A stretch of 42,184 nt of DNA. It comes from an uncultured Bacilli bacterium. Lineage in GTDB: Bacteria; Bacillota_I; Bacilli_A; RF39; UBA660. Both the position numbers and the translations under genes were made by a program. Where the stretch lies: the NCBI GenBank assembly GCA_947630585.1, contig CANRIE010000001.1, forward strand, positions 1 through 42,184, in the 5' to 3' direction. The notes under the pieces are model-generated. The model saw only the letters and a program-made list of their open reading frames with translations, made no database searches and was not told the DNA's origin. Within the stretch, counting starts at the first letter, position 1; each line of letters begins with the position of its first letter. This document shows, piece by piece, positions 1-9,265 of this stretch.

Positions 1-831
1 TTTCATAGTATTAATCCAGCAATTAGAAGTCGTTGTCATTTATTTGAACTTAAACCTTTAGATGAAGAAGATATTAAAGAAGGAATAAATTTTTGTATTG
101 AAAAGAATATTTTGCCTAACTTAGATATTGATTTAGAAAGCATTGATTATATAGCAAATGTTTCAGGAAGTGATTTAAGATATGCTTATAATTTGCTAGA
201 ACTTGCTTATTATTCAACAAATGACGGAAAAATTAATCTTGATGTATTAAAAAGTATTGATAATAAACATAATTTTTTTCATGATAAAAATGAGGATGGT
301 TATTATGACGTATTAAGTGCATTTCAAAAATCAATTCGTGGAAGCGATGTTGATGCAAGCTTGCATTATCTTGGAAGAATGTTAAAGGCTGAGGATTTAG
401 ACAGTATTTTTAGAAGATTAACCGTTATTTGTTATGAGGATATTGGTCTCGCAAATCCAGGGATGGGACCTAAAGTAATGGCAGCAATTGCAGCTGCAGA
501 ACGAGTTGGCCTTCCGGAAGCCATCATCCCTCTTTCGGATGTTGTAATTGAGCTTGCTCTATCTCCTAAATCTAATAGTGGTGTTTCAGCTATAAATGCA
601 GCATTAGCTGATATTGATACCGGAAGATGTGGAAATCCCCCAGACCATATAAAAACAACATCTCCTGATTATAAATATCCTCATAATTATCCTAATGCTT
701 GGGTTAATCAGCAATATTTACCTGATAATATTAAAAATAAAAAATACTATATTCCTAAAGAAACTAGTAATTATGAAAAAATGTTAAAACAAGTTCGTGA
801 TAAAATTGATAAATTAAAGAAAGAGGTCTAG
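1..831 (+). CDS. rarA: Replication-associated recombination protein A, C-terminal part
   Basis: AAA+ ATPase of the RarA/MgsA/WRNIP1 family, which acts at stalled replication forks. The frame is open from base 1, so the gene starts before the window; the in-frame TTG at 112 is only an internal Leu. Visible parts are the end of the AAA module with the arginine motif NPAIRSRC just inside the window, the helical lid, and the conserved C-terminal tetramerisation region with YEDIGLANP and AAAERVGLPEA. The Walker motifs lie upstream and are not seen. It ends TAG at 829-831. It is the only plus-strand gene in the first 6 kb and converges on the P-type ATPase gene. Family assignment is firm. Confidence 0.93.
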   Translation, partial: FHSINPAIRSRCHLFELKPLDEEDIKEGINFCIEKNILPNLDIDLESIDYIANVSGSDLRYAYNLLELAYYSTNDGKINLDVLKSIDNKHNFFHDKNEDGYYDVLSAFQKSIRGSDVDASLHYLGRMLKAEDLDSIFRRLTVICYEDIGLANPGMGPKVMAAIAAAERVGLPEAIIPLSDVVIELALSPKSNSGVSAINAALADIDTGRCGNPPDHIKTTSPDYKYPHNYPNAWVNQQYLPDNIKNKKYYIPKETSNYEKMLKQVRDKIDKLKKEV

Positions 832-897
832 GAAAAATAACTTTTATATGTTAAAATAATTCATGTGATGCATTTTCTTAAACAAGAATATTATATC

Positions 898-917
898 ATA
901 AAACGCCGTGGTTTTAT
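898..917 (+). terminator. Possible terminator hairpin after rarA
   Basis: ATAAAAC (898-904) pairs with GTTTTAT (911-917) around a GC-rich loop. A competing CGCC/GGCG pairing (904-907 with 924-927) is followed by five T at 930-934. Either could end rarA transcription; the stems are weak. Confidence 0.4.
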
Positions 918-936
918 AACTTTGGCGCCTTTTTAT

Positions 937-979
937 AAAAAAAGACTGATACAAAATTAAAAATATGTAACAGTCTTTT
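937..979 (-). terminator. Rho-independent terminator of the P-type ATPase transcript
   Basis: AAAGACTG at 941-948 pairs with CAGTCTTT at 971-978. Read on the minus strand the hairpin is followed by a run of T (the A tract at 937-943). It lies just after the stop of the minus-strand ATPase gene. Confidence 0.75.
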
Positions 980-982
980 CTA

Positions 983-3361
983 TTATACTATAACTTTTTT
1001 ATGTTCATTACTTTTTCTTTCAATGAAATTTAAGAATGTCATAATCATATCATAAGAATAGAATGAGAAAATAATTAGTAAGAATGTAATTAAACCAATT
1101 CGTAAATTCATGCCTTGAATATCGAAGAATGAATATTGAAAGAACACACCATATAGAAATGCTAATAGTAAAACTGTAAATAATGCAGTTCTTAAGAAAT
1201 TAAATGGTTTAGAAACATGATATAAATGAATAAATCCCGTAGTTCCAGTTATTAAAACAGCTAAGGAATTAACTAAAGCTTCGTCAAGATGAAAAGCAGT
1301 TTTAAATAAAACAATAATTACAACATCAAGAAAAACGGTAACTCCAGCTGGAATACTATTTTTAAATATTTTTAAGATAAAGTTTCCCGATACAATATTG
1401 GTGTTAGGCTCTAAAGCCAATATAAATGATGGAATACCAATTGTACAACTAGTAATTAAAGTAAGTTGAATTGGAATGAAGAAATACTCAGACATTGTAA
1501 ATAAACAAGTTAGAATCAATAAAATTGTATAAATGGTTTTTACAAGTAAAAGTGAAGAACTTCTTTCAATATTATTAATAGTTCTTCTTCCTTCAGCAAC
1601 AATTTGAGGCATAGAAGCGAAGTTATTATCAAGTAAAACAATTTGACTTACAGATCTTGCTGCATCACTTCCACTCGCCATGGCAACTGAGCAATCAGCT
1701 TCTTTTAAAGCTAAAACATCATTTACACCATCACCAGTCATTGCCGTTATATATCCTAACTTTTTAAGAGTTAAAATAATTTTCTTTTTCCCACTTGGAG
1801 TAACGCGCCCAAAGATATCATTTTCAACAACAGCTGTTTCTAAATCTTCATCAGCAATTGTTGTTGCATCAATTGCTTTTAAATCGTCTTTAATGCCTGC
1901 TTTTTTAGCAATATTTAAAACTGTAATAGGATTATCACCTGATATTAATTTAATTTTAACGCCTTGATTTTTAAAGAACTCTAAGGTATCTTTAGCTTCT
2001 TTTCTAATTTCATCCTCAATTAAAACAAAGCCTATTATTTCAAGTTTCTTTGGAGATTCTTCTAAATCATCTTTATTTTTAGCAACAACTAAAATCCGAT
2101 AATCTTTTTGATAATTTTCAATTAAAGAATAATCTAACTCTTTTTCATTTTTAAATACATATTCATAAGCTCCAATGTAATATGACGCATCATCCTTAAA
2201 TTTAACAGCTGAAAATTTTCTTTCTGATGAGAAAGGAATCTTATCCGTAACCTCAAGTTCAATATTATCAGGATATTTATCTTTTAAAGCTTTAAACGTT
2301 GCACTTTCATCATATAAAGTACAGGTTAATTTAGCTAATATTTTAGAAAATTCGTTTTTAGTATATTTACTAGTTGGAATAATATCATATACTTTCATAT
2401 TTCCAGTTGTAATTGTTCCAGTTTTATCAAGGCAAATAACATTAACACGCGATAAAGTTTCAATGCAATATAATTGTTGAACTAAAACTTTATATTTACT
2501 TAATCTAATGATGCTAACAGCCATTACAGAACTTGTTAAAAGAACTAACCCTTCAGGTATCATTCCAATTAAAGCTGCAACTGTGTTAATAATTGAGTCG
2601 CTTATGGAGTCTCCTATCATTAAATATTGATTACAAAATAAAGCAGCACCTAAAGGAATAATAACAACTGATAAAACTTTAACAATTTTTTCAAAAGAGT
2701 TTAAAATAACCGAATTATTTTCTTTAATATATTTAGCTTCACTTGAAATTGTATTTATATAGTTATCATTTCCAACATGGATAACTTGACTTGTACAACT
2801 TCCTGAAACAATAAAACTTCCTGATAATAATAGGTCCCCTACTTTTTTAGAAATAGTTGCCGACTCACCAGTTATAAACGATTCATTTACTTCTACTTCC
2901 CCACTTCTAATAACTGAATCAACTACTACTTGATTACCATTTTTAAGTAAAACAATATCATCTAAAACTATTTCGTCGTTTTCAATAGTTTTTGTTTCAC
3001 TATCTCTTAACACGTTTGCCTTAGTACTTGAAATAACCGATAATTTATCAATTATTTTCTTAGAAATAATTTCTTGAATCGTACTTATAATCGTGTTACA
3101 AAATATAACTCCCATGAATAAGCAATTTTTAAGAGAATAGAAAATTCGACCTGAAAATATTCCAGCAAGAAGAATAGCAGCTCCTAAAAAGATATTTAAA
3201 AAGTTAAAGTAAGTAAAAACATTATCTTTAATTATTTGTTTAATGGTTTTTGTTGCTGGTTGATTATTAAAGTTAAGAAGATTTTTATTAATCCTTTCCT
3301 CCACCTCAGCACTCGTTAGCCCCGTTTTTAAATTGGTTTTAATTTCTAATTTTTCTTTCAT
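983..3361 (-). CDS. Cation-translocating P-type ATPase (PEGL type, substrate unknown)
   Basis: 792-aa membrane pump. An N-terminal cation-ATPase domain (GLTSAEVEERI, residues 14-24) is followed by transmembrane helices, the actuator TGES (164-167), PEGL in the fourth membrane helix (269-272), the phosphorylation site DKTGT (Asp312), and the hinge GDGVND. The last third holds further membrane helices. PEGL rather than CPC or SPC rules out a P1B heavy-metal pump. The short length and motif set recall the uncharacterised streptococcal Exp7-like group, so calcium or another cation is possible but not shown. GAGG-type ribosome site AGGAGGG lies 8 bases before ATG 3361. Sixteen bases separate it from the glycosyltransferase gene, so it is probably the last gene of that transcript. 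Confidence 0.88.
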   Translation of the reverse strand: MKEKLEIKTNLKTGLTSAEVEERINKNLLNFNNQPATKTIKQIIKDNVFTYFNFLNIFLGAAILLAGIFSGRIFYSLKNCLFMGVIFCNTIISTIQEIISKKIIDKLSVISSTKANVLRDSETKTIENDEIVLDDIVLLKNGNQVVVDSVIRSGEVEVNESFITGESATISKKVGDLLLSGSFIVSGSCTSQVIHVGNDNYINTISSEAKYIKENNSVILNSFEKIVKVLSVVIIPLGAALFCNQYLMIGDSISDSIINTVAALIGMIPEGLVLLTSSVMAVSIIRLSKYKVLVQQLYCIETLSRVNVICLDKTGTITTGNMKVYDIIPTSKYTKNEFSKILAKLTCTLYDESATFKALKDKYPDNIELEVTDKIPFSSERKFSAVKFKDDASYYIGAYEYVFKNEKELDYSLIENYQKDYRILVVAKNKDDLEESPKKLEIIGFVLIEDEIRKEAKDTLEFFKNQGVKIKLISGDNPITVLNIAKKAGIKDDLKAIDATTIADEDLETAVVENDIFGRVTPSGKKKIILTLKKLGYITAMTGDGVNDVLALKEADCSVAMASGSDAARSVSQIVLLDNNFASMPQIVAEGRRTINNIERSSSLLLVKTIYTILLILTCLFTMSEYFFIPIQLTLITSCTIGIPSFILALEPNTNIVSGNFILKIFKNSIPAGVTVFLDVVIIVLFKTAFHLDEALVNSLAVLITGTTGFIHLYHVSKPFNFLRTALFTVLLLAFLYGVFFQYSFFDIQGMNLRIGLITFLLIIFSFYSYDMIMTFLNFIERKSNEHKKVIV

Positions 3362-3377
3362 ATATACTCCCTCCTAT

Positions 3378-4583
3378 TCAAATTTCATCGATACTAATTT
3401 GCTTATCATGTTTTATTTCTTCCCAAGTCTTATTAGGATCAAAAATAGCTAAGAACACACTTATAATTCCCGTTACCATGAAAAGTGAGAACAGAAAAAT
3501 AGCTGGTAATAAAGGAATTATTTTCTTTTTATTTACGATACATAGGAAAAGTGATAAGACAACTGTTCCTAAATAAGATAGTAAAGTGAACCCAAGCATT
3601 ACTATTATATTATCTACAAGTATAATATTAAAAATGGTTGTTGTTGCAACTAACAATTGATAGATTGGTCCAAAAGCTAAGATAAAACTATCAATTGCAT
3701 GAAGATTATGATTTTTCTTGAATCCTACACCTAAATTTTTAACATATTTTTTTAAAACTTGTAAAGTTCCTAAATTCCATCTTTTTCTTTGTTTAATTGA
3801 AGGAATTAGGCTTGATACTTGTTCATCATAAAAAATTGCTTTTTGAGCAAACCCAATTTTAACGTTATGAATGGCACAGATAGCAGTTAATTCAATATCT
3901 TCTGTTAAAGTAGTTGCTTGATAATTAATTTTTTCTAAAGCTGACTTAGTAATAGCATACCCCGTTCCATTTATATTAGCACTTGCTCCTATTCTTTCTC
4001 TTGTATCATATAAAAATATATGTTGTAAATAATATGAAATCGCATAACTACCACTTAACCAATTTTCATATAAGTTTTTGCAATCACGGAATCCTTCTAC
4101 AACTTCATACCCATTTAATAATTTATTATTCATTTCTTTTAAGAAGTTCTTATCAACAACATTATCAGCATCAAAGATTACATAAGTATCAAAAGATTTA
4201 TCATTTTTAAATTCTTTATAAACATAGTTTAAAACATCACCCTTCGATTTAACATTACCTTTGATATCTAAAACTAAAGCCCCATGTTTTAAACTAATCT
4301 CTCTTGTTTTATCCGTACAGCTATTCGGAACAACATAAATATCATACATGTCTTTAGGATAATCTTGACGCTTTAAACTATCAATTAAATTAGGAATAAC
4401 TATTTCTTCATTTCTTGCTGCAATAATAATTCTAAATTTATGTTTAGGTTTAAAAGTTTTTTCAATTCTCTTCTTCTTTAAAAGAGGTAATATTCCGAAG
4501 ATAAAGAAATAAAATCCATAGATAAACAATATAAAATTGATTATTAATAAAATAATTTTAATAATTAGCATACTTCTACTCAC
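3378..4583 (-). CDS. Processive family 2 glycosyltransferase, membrane-bound
   Basis: 401 aa. One N-terminal membrane helix, then a GT-A domain with nucleotide-sugar-binding AARNEE, the metal-binding DADN, acceptor-site TEDIE and the processivity motif QRKRW, then two to three C-terminal helices. This is the architecture of IcaA/hyaluronan/cellulose-synthase relatives that polymerise and export sugars. The sugar cannot be read from sequence. The start is uncertain: GTG at 4583 overlaps the flippase stop by four bases (GTGA), but ATG at 4571 (codon 5) has a better-placed purine tract. Coupling with the flippase suggests a shared surface-polysaccharide job. Confidence 0.85.
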   Translation of the reverse strand: MSRSMLIIKIILLIINFILFIYGFYFFIFGILPLLKKKRIEKTFKPKHKFRIIIAARNEEIVIPNLIDSLKRQDYPKDMYDIYVVPNSCTDKTREISLKHGALVLDIKGNVKSKGDVLNYVYKEFKNDKSFDTYVIFDADNVVDKNFLKEMNNKLLNGYEVVEGFRDCKNLYENWLSGSYAISYYLQHIFLYDTRERIGASANINGTGYAITKSALEKINYQATTLTEDIELTAICAIHNVKIGFAQKAIFYDEQVSSLIPSIKQRKRWNLGTLQVLKKYVKNLGVGFKKNHNLHAIDSFILAFGPIYQLLVATTTIFNIILVDNIIVMLGFTLLSYLGTVVLSLFLCIVNKKKIIPLLPAIFLFSLFMVTGIISVFLAIFDPNKTWEEIKHDKQISIDEI

Positions 4584-5968
4584 TTTCTAAATTTCTTTAA
4601 AATCATTTTAATATATTTTTTATTTAAATAATAAGTATAAAAGATAGCAACTCCAAGTCCTACTAATATTAACCATAAATTCTTAGTATAGTATAATAAA
4701 GTTACTAATATAAGAACAAACATATTTAAAAATAAGTAATCATCTTTTTTTAAAGTAATATATTTTCTTAATTTATAATTTCTATATATAAAGATAACAA
4801 AATAAGATATTAAAGTTGCAAAAACAGTTGCATATAAACCAATATATCTAATTAAGATAAATCCAACAACTAAGTTAATTATAGTTGAAACAATCGTTGT
4901 TTTAGCAAGAATTTTAGTATCTTTATAAGCTGAGAAGATACCACTACAGAAATTTGACATATTAGAAAGATAGACAGATATTACCATAATTGGTATATAG
5001 AAATAAGCTTCCCGATAAGCATTTTTAATTAGTAAATTAAAGATAAATGGAAGGCCTGCAATAATTAAAATTGAAACACATATTAATAAATGTTTAAGAT
5101 CAATATAAACACTATTGTAAAAATCATCTTTGTCTTTATCATTAACAACTTTACTTGCTGATTCTTTCCAAGACAAATTAAAATAACTATAACAAGTATT
5201 AATTATTGTTGGAAACCTATTACCAACTGAGTAAATCCCGTTTTTCCCTTCACCTAGATAATGAATGATTAAAAATCTATCAGTTAAGGCAATCGCATTC
5301 CACGAAATACTATTAGGAACAAGTGGCCATGAGTATTTAACCATTTCTTTAATTTTCTTTTTATTTAAATATTTGAATTTAACAAGTTTATGCATTTTTA
5401 ACTTAAATAAAAGCCAAATTGAAACTGCACTATTAGCAATTATATAAGAAATAAATAAACTAACAAGTCCCATTTTAAAAACAACAATAAGTAATATATT
5501 TAAACCAATATTAAAGAAACTTGATAAGAAACAAAAAATTGAATATATTTTAAATTTTCCCATTCCTCTTGCAGATGATCCTGCTAAAGCAGAAAGAAGG
5601 CTTGCTAAAATATAGAAAATTAAATAAATGGTATAAGGATAATCTACAATTACTCCAACAATTAGAATTAAAATACTCCAAATAAGAAAACTTACTAAAG
5701 AAAATATGGTTGTAACCGAGAATACTTCACCCTTTTCATGGTCTTTTTTAGCATCAATTAAAAATCTAAACATTCCTTCATCCATAAGTAAAGTTACACA
5801 TGGTATTAAAAAAATAGAAATGGTATTTAAAAAATCATAAGCCCCATATTCACTAGTTGTTAGCATACTTGTATATAAAGGTAGTAATAAAAAACTAACT
5901 AGTTGTGTACTGAATTTACCAATTGAAATAATTAAGGTATTTTTAATAAGTTCTTTTTTCTGATTCAT
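4580..5968 (-). CDS. Wzx-like polysaccharide flippase (MOP superfamily)
   Basis: 462 aa, almost entirely hydrophobic, with about 12-14 membrane helices. The N-terminus (KNTLIISIGKF, then LPLYTSMLTTSEYGAYD) is the standard start of Polysacc_synt exporters that move lipid-linked sugars across the membrane. First gene of the minus-strand group with the glycosyltransferase and P-type ATPase. A good promoter sits just upstream (5987-6015). Substrate unknown; a lipid II flippase role (MurJ-like) is less likely given the neighbour. Confidence 0.85.
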   Translation of the reverse strand: MNQKKELIKNTLIISIGKFSTQLVSFLLLPLYTSMLTTSEYGAYDFLNTISIFLIPCVTLLMDEGMFRFLIDAKKDHEKGEVFSVTTIFSLVSFLIWSILILIVGVIVDYPYTIYLIFYILASLLSALAGSSARGMGKFKIYSIFCFLSSFFNIGLNILLIVVFKMGLVSLFISYIIANSAVSIWLLFKLKMHKLVKFKYLNKKKIKEMVKYSWPLVPNSISWNAIALTDRFLIIHYLGEGKNGIYSVGNRFPTIINTCYSYFNLSWKESASKVVNDKDKDDFYNSVYIDLKHLLICVSILIIAGLPFIFNLLIKNAYREAYFYIPIMVISVYLSNMSNFCSGIFSAYKDTKILAKTTIVSTIINLVVGFILIRYIGLYATVFATLISYFVIFIYRNYKLRKYITLKKDDYLFLNMFVLILVTLLYYTKNLWLILVGLGVAIFYTYYLNKKYIKMILKKFRK

Positions 5969-5986
5969 TTTATCACACTCTACGAT

Positions 5987-6015
5987 AGTATATCATGTAA
6001 TAGCCAAGATGTAAA
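5987..6015 (-). promoter_or_regulatory. Promoter of the flippase-glycosyltransferase operon
   Basis: Minus-strand TTTACA (6010-6015), 17 bases, TATACT (5987-5992), 19 bases before the flippase start. Confidence 0.6.
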
Positions 6016-6036
6016 TTAGAAAATGAAAAATTGCAG

Positions 6037-6073
6037 TTAACTACTTGAATTTCTAGTTAAAAATTAGTATAAT
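6037..6073 (+). promoter_or_regulatory. Promoter with operator-like palindrome for the 28-aa peptide
   Basis: TTGAAT (6045-6050), 17 bases, TATAAT (6068-6073). The inverted repeat TTAACTA (6037-6043) and TAGTTAA (6054-6060) is centred on the -35 box, as expected for a repressor site. The predicted start of transcription falls at the ribosome site, so the leader is only about 9 bases. Confidence 0.55.
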
Positions 6074-6088
6074 TTAATTGAGGTGTTT

Positions 6089-6175
6089 ATGAAAAAGAAA
6101 ACGGTGAAGATAGTAACATCAATTTTGTTATTAATCATGATTGCATCATTTATTTGTGGTCTTATTTATCTATAA
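6089..6175 (+). CDS. 28-aa single-pass membrane peptide
   Basis: Short gene with a basic start (MKKKTVK), one hydrophobic helix to the end (IVTSILLLIMIAS onward), and stop TAA at 6173-6175. GAGGTG lies 3-4 bases before ATG 6089. Its own promoter and a terminator directly after the stop make it a complete transcription unit. The pattern, a few Lys then one helix of about 20 residues, recalls small Firmicutes membrane peptides such as Prli42 or the DUF4044 proteins; a type I toxin is also possible. Family unassigned. Confidence 0.55.
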   Translation: MKKKTVKIVTSILLLIMIASFICGLIYL

Positions 6176-6207
6176 AAAAAAACTGAAATTAATCAGTTAT
6201 TTTTTTT
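6173..6207. terminator. Bidirectional terminator between the peptide gene and topA
   Basis: AACTGA (6181-6186) pairs with TCAGTT (6193-6198). It is flanked by an A run on the left and a T run on the right (6200-6207), so it works in both directions. Confidence 0.75.
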
Positions 6208-8233
6208 AGTCTTCTTTTGTAAATCCGCATTTAGAACATTTAATATCTCCATTTTTTTCAACCATCATTTCCCCACACTTTGGACATTTTTCACCTGTTG
6301 GTTTGTCCCAATAAGCAGTTTTACATTTCGGATAATTATTGCAACCATAGAACACTTTTCCTTTTTTACTATGTTTTTCAACAATTTTTCCAGAACAATT
6401 AGGGCAATCAATTATTTCAATCGTTTCATGTTCTTCTTTTTTTATGTATTTGCAATTTGGATAATCACTGCAAGCAATAAATTCCCCGTATCTTCCTTTT
6501 CGAACTACTAAAGGACTGCCACATTCCGGACATAACTCCCCAGTTTCTTCTGGTTTTTCTTTTTCCATTCCTTGGAAAGCTTTTTTTAAAGTATCATCAA
6601 AAACTTCATAGAATTTGGTTAATACATCAAGATTATTTATTTTACCATTTGCAATTTCATCTAAATCATTTTCCATATTAGCTGTATATTTAACATTAAT
6701 GATATTATTAAAATATTCTTGTAATCTATCAGTTACTTGGAATCCTACATCAGTTGGCACGAATTTCTTATCTTCGATGTTAACATATCCTCGGTCTTTA
6801 ATATTTGACATAATTGTTGCATAAGTTGATGGTCTACCTATTCCTAATTCTTCCATTTCATGAATAAGTCTTGCTTCTGTATATCTTGGTTTTGGTTTCG
6901 TGAAATGTTGTTCATAGATAATATCTTCACTTGTAATTACTTTATTTAAATATTCTGATAAATCAGGTAGAATTGTATCTTTAGTATCTTCAAACTCCGA
7001 ATAAACTTTTAAGTAACCATCGAAAGTGACAACAGAACCTGTTGATTTAAATTTATAATCATTGTTATCAAGAATAATTGTTGTTGCAAGTGTTTTAGCA
7101 TCAGCCATAAGAGATGCTAAAGTTCGTTTATAAATTAAATTATATAACTTGTATTCGTCTGCTGTTAAAAATTTCTTTAAACTTTCAGGAGTTCTCATGA
7201 TACTTGTCGGTCTAATACCTTCATGAGCATCTTGAACATTTTCAGTTTTCTTACTTTTTTTAACATAACCAATATAATCTTTGCCAAAATTATCTTCGAT
7301 ATAATGGAAAGTACTGCCAACAAACTCCTCACTTAATCTAATTGAATCGGTACGCATATAAGTAATTAAACCAACTGTCTCGGTTCCAATATCAATACCT
7401 TCATACATCTTTTGAGCAAGGCTCATCGTTTTTTTAGCATTAAAGTTAAGTTTAGTTGAAGCTTCTTGTTGCAAAGTTGAAGTTGTAAATGGGAACTTAC
7501 TAGCTCGATTTTTATTTTTAGAATCAATACTTTCGACTTTAAAATCTTTGGCTAATTTTTCTAAAATACTATTTACATCATCTAAACTTTTAATTTCAAT
7601 ATCTTTATCTTGAAACTTAAATAAATCTGAATCAAAATCTTTAAATTTAGCTGTAATAGTATAATACTCTTCACTTACAAAGGCTTGAATTTCTCTTTCT
7701 CTATCAACGATTAATTTTAAAGCAACACTTTGAACCCTTCCAGCACTTGTACCACTTGTCTTTGACTGCATTAATTTACTTAATCTAAACCCAATTATTC
7801 TATCTAAAAATCTTCTTGTTTCCTGGCTTTTAACTAAATTATAATCAATCTTTCTAGGATTCTTAATCCCTTCTAAAACTTTATCTTTAGTAATTTCATA
7901 AAATAAAACTCGGTCATACTTATCATCTTTAATTTTAAGGGTATCATATAAATGCCATGATATAGCTTCCCCTTCACGGTCGGGGTCAGTTGCAAGATAT
8001 ATATGATCAGCATCTTTAACTAATTTCTTTAATTCATTTATAATCTTGTTTTTCCCTTTAATAGCAACATAATTTGGTTTAAAACCATTATCTATATCAA
8101 TACCTAGTCCATATTTACCTGTTGTTGCTAAATCTCTAATATGGCCTATGGAACTTACTACTTTATAATTTTTTCCAAGGTATTTTTCAATTGTTTTACT
8201 TTTAGCTGGTGATTCCACTATAACTAAATCCAT
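6206..8233 (-). CDS. topA: DNA topoisomerase I
   Basis: Type IA topoisomerase that relaxes negative supercoils. It starts MDLVIVESPAKSKTIEKYLG and has the Toprim acidic motif DPDREGE and the active-site Tyr in TYMRTDS. Three zinc ribbons close the C-terminus (CPECG, CPNC/CNNYPKC, CPKCG/CSKCG). Starting at 8233 gives 675 aa. An in-frame ATG at 8248 is rejected because the consensus promoter just upstream would start transcription at about 8247, and GGAG lies correctly before 8233. It follows the methyltransferase gene by 59 bases and can also be read from upstream. Confidence 0.96.
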   Translation of the reverse strand: MDLVIVESPAKSKTIEKYLGKNYKVVSSIGHIRDLATTGKYGLGIDIDNGFKPNYVAIKGKNKIINELKKLVKDADHIYLATDPDREGEAISWHLYDTLKIKDDKYDRVLFYEITKDKVLEGIKNPRKIDYNLVKSQETRRFLDRIIGFRLSKLMQSKTSGTSAGRVQSVALKLIVDREREIQAFVSEEYYTITAKFKDFDSDLFKFQDKDIEIKSLDDVNSILEKLAKDFKVESIDSKNKNRASKFPFTTSTLQQEASTKLNFNAKKTMSLAQKMYEGIDIGTETVGLITYMRTDSIRLSEEFVGSTFHYIEDNFGKDYIGYVKKSKKTENVQDAHEGIRPTSIMRTPESLKKFLTADEYKLYNLIYKRTLASLMADAKTLATTIILDNNDYKFKSTGSVVTFDGYLKVYSEFEDTKDTILPDLSEYLNKVITSEDIIYEQHFTKPKPRYTEARLIHEMEELGIGRPSTYATIMSNIKDRGYVNIEDKKFVPTDVGFQVTDRLQEYFNNIINVKYTANMENDLDEIANGKINNLDVLTKFYEVFDDTLKKAFQGMEKEKPEETGELCPECGSPLVVRKGRYGEFIACSDYPNCKYIKKEEHETIEIIDCPNCSGKIVEKHSKKGKVFYGCNNYPKCKTAYWDKPTGEKCPKCGEMMVEKNGDIKCSKCGFTKED

Positions 8234-8253
8234 TTTCTCACACTCCATTGATA

Positions 8254-8282
8254 TTTATACTAGGAAAACTCAAAAATGTCAA
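8254..8282 (-). promoter_or_regulatory. topA promoter
   Basis: Minus-strand TTGACA (8277-8282), 17 bases, TATAAA (8254-8259). It fixes the topA start at 8233 and gives a very short leader. Confidence 0.75.
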
Positions 8283-8292
8283 CTCCTAATTT

Positions 8293-9000
8293 TCATTTTT
8301 TTGAAAATTCATATAAAGCAATTGCAACCGCATTATCTAAATTTAAACTATCAATATCTTTAGTATGCCTAATAATAACAGGAGTTCCAACTTTTAAAAA
8401 CTCATCAGGTAACCCCGCTCCTTCATTGCCAAAAATTAAGGAATATTTTTTATCTTCTTTCTTAATCTCTTGTAAACTATCTTTAGCTTTTAACATAAAA
8501 GGATAAAAGTTTCTATCATTAAATAATTTAAAATAATCATCAAAACTATCAAAATATTTAATATTAATATTAAATATAGCTCCCATACTACTTCTTATAA
8601 CTTTTGGGTCAAACGAATCAACTCCAGGTCTTATAATTACTAAATCATGAATGTTAAAACCAACTGCACTTCTAATAATCGTTCCTAAATTTCCCATATT
8701 AGAAGGATTAACTAAAACAATATGATTACTATTACTTAAATTCATTTCATACTTTTGAAATACCCCAATTATATAGCAATTTTCTTTATCAGATAAAGTA
8801 TTAATTATTTTATCACTATAAATAACTTCAATTTTATTATCATTACATATTTTAATTATTTTGTTATATGCATCATTCTCTTCTTGCTTCGAATGAATAT
8901 AAACTCTTTTTACATATTCTAGTTTTTTATTTAATAATTCTAAAGTTAAAGTTGTTCCTAAAGTATAACTTTCTAAATCATTTTTCTTATATTTTTTCAT
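8293..9000 (-). CDS. SpoU/TrmH-family RNA 2'-O-methyltransferase
   Basis: 235 aa. An N-terminal substrate-binding region leads into a SPOUT knot fold with motif 1 NPSNMGNLGTIIRSA, motif 2 LIFGNEGAGLP and motif 3 SLNLDNAVAIALYE. Such enzymes methylate ribose in 23S rRNA (RlmB/TsnR type) or tRNA, with S-adenosylmethionine. Which RNA is modified cannot be decided. Stop 8293, two bases after the YlmC-like gene, so translation is probably coupled. It is slightly shorter than the usual 250 or so residues but all motifs are intact. Confidence 0.88.
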   Translation of the reverse strand: MKKYKKNDLESYTLGTTLTLELLNKKLEYVKRVYIHSKQEENDAYNKIIKICNDNKIEVIYSDKIINTLSDKENCYIIGVFQKYEMNLSNSNHIVLVNPSNMGNLGTIIRSAVGFNIHDLVIIRPGVDSFDPKVIRSSMGAIFNINIKYFDSFDDYFKLFNDRNFYPFMLKAKDSLQEIKKEDKKYSLIFGNEGAGLPDEFLKVGTPVIIRHTKDIDSLNLDNAVAIALYEFSKK

Positions 9001-9002
9001 AA

Positions 9003-9233
9003 CTATTCTCGGTAATTAATTAAAATTACATCTTCTCCTATCTTACTAATTTTTTCATAACTTAATTCAATTTTATTAGAACCCCGAAAAGAAAATACCC
9101 CTTTAAATGGTTCGATTATAAATGAAGAAATCTTCCCTGTTCCTGGATCTATCTTACAATCAACAATATTTCCAAATTTTTTTCCATCATATAAATTAAC
9201 AACATCTTTATTTTGAAATTCGGATAAATTCAC
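9003..9233 (-). CDS. YlmC/YmxH-family PRC-barrel protein
   Basis: 76 aa, one PRC-barrel domain: LSEFQNKDVVNLYDGKKFGN, then IDPGTGKISSF and a final KIGEDVILINYRE. This matches the small YlmC/YmxH family found in spore-forming Firmicutes and some relatives. Exact function unknown; in Bacillus the ymxH gene sits in a sporulation-associated neighbourhood. Here it lies between the phosphorylase and the methyltransferase. Together with the CotD-like gene it hints at sporulation. Confidence 0.8.
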   Translation of the reverse strand: MNLSEFQNKDVVNLYDGKKFGNIVDCKIDPGTGKISSFIIEPFKGVFSFRGSNKIELSYEKISKIGEDVILINYRE

Positions 9234-9265
9234 ACTATCACCTAACTAATTTTATGTTTTATATT

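Noticed and set aside
112..831. Separate gene starting at TTG 112
   Set aside because: The frame is open to base 1 and upstream residues match RarA, so this is an internal codon.
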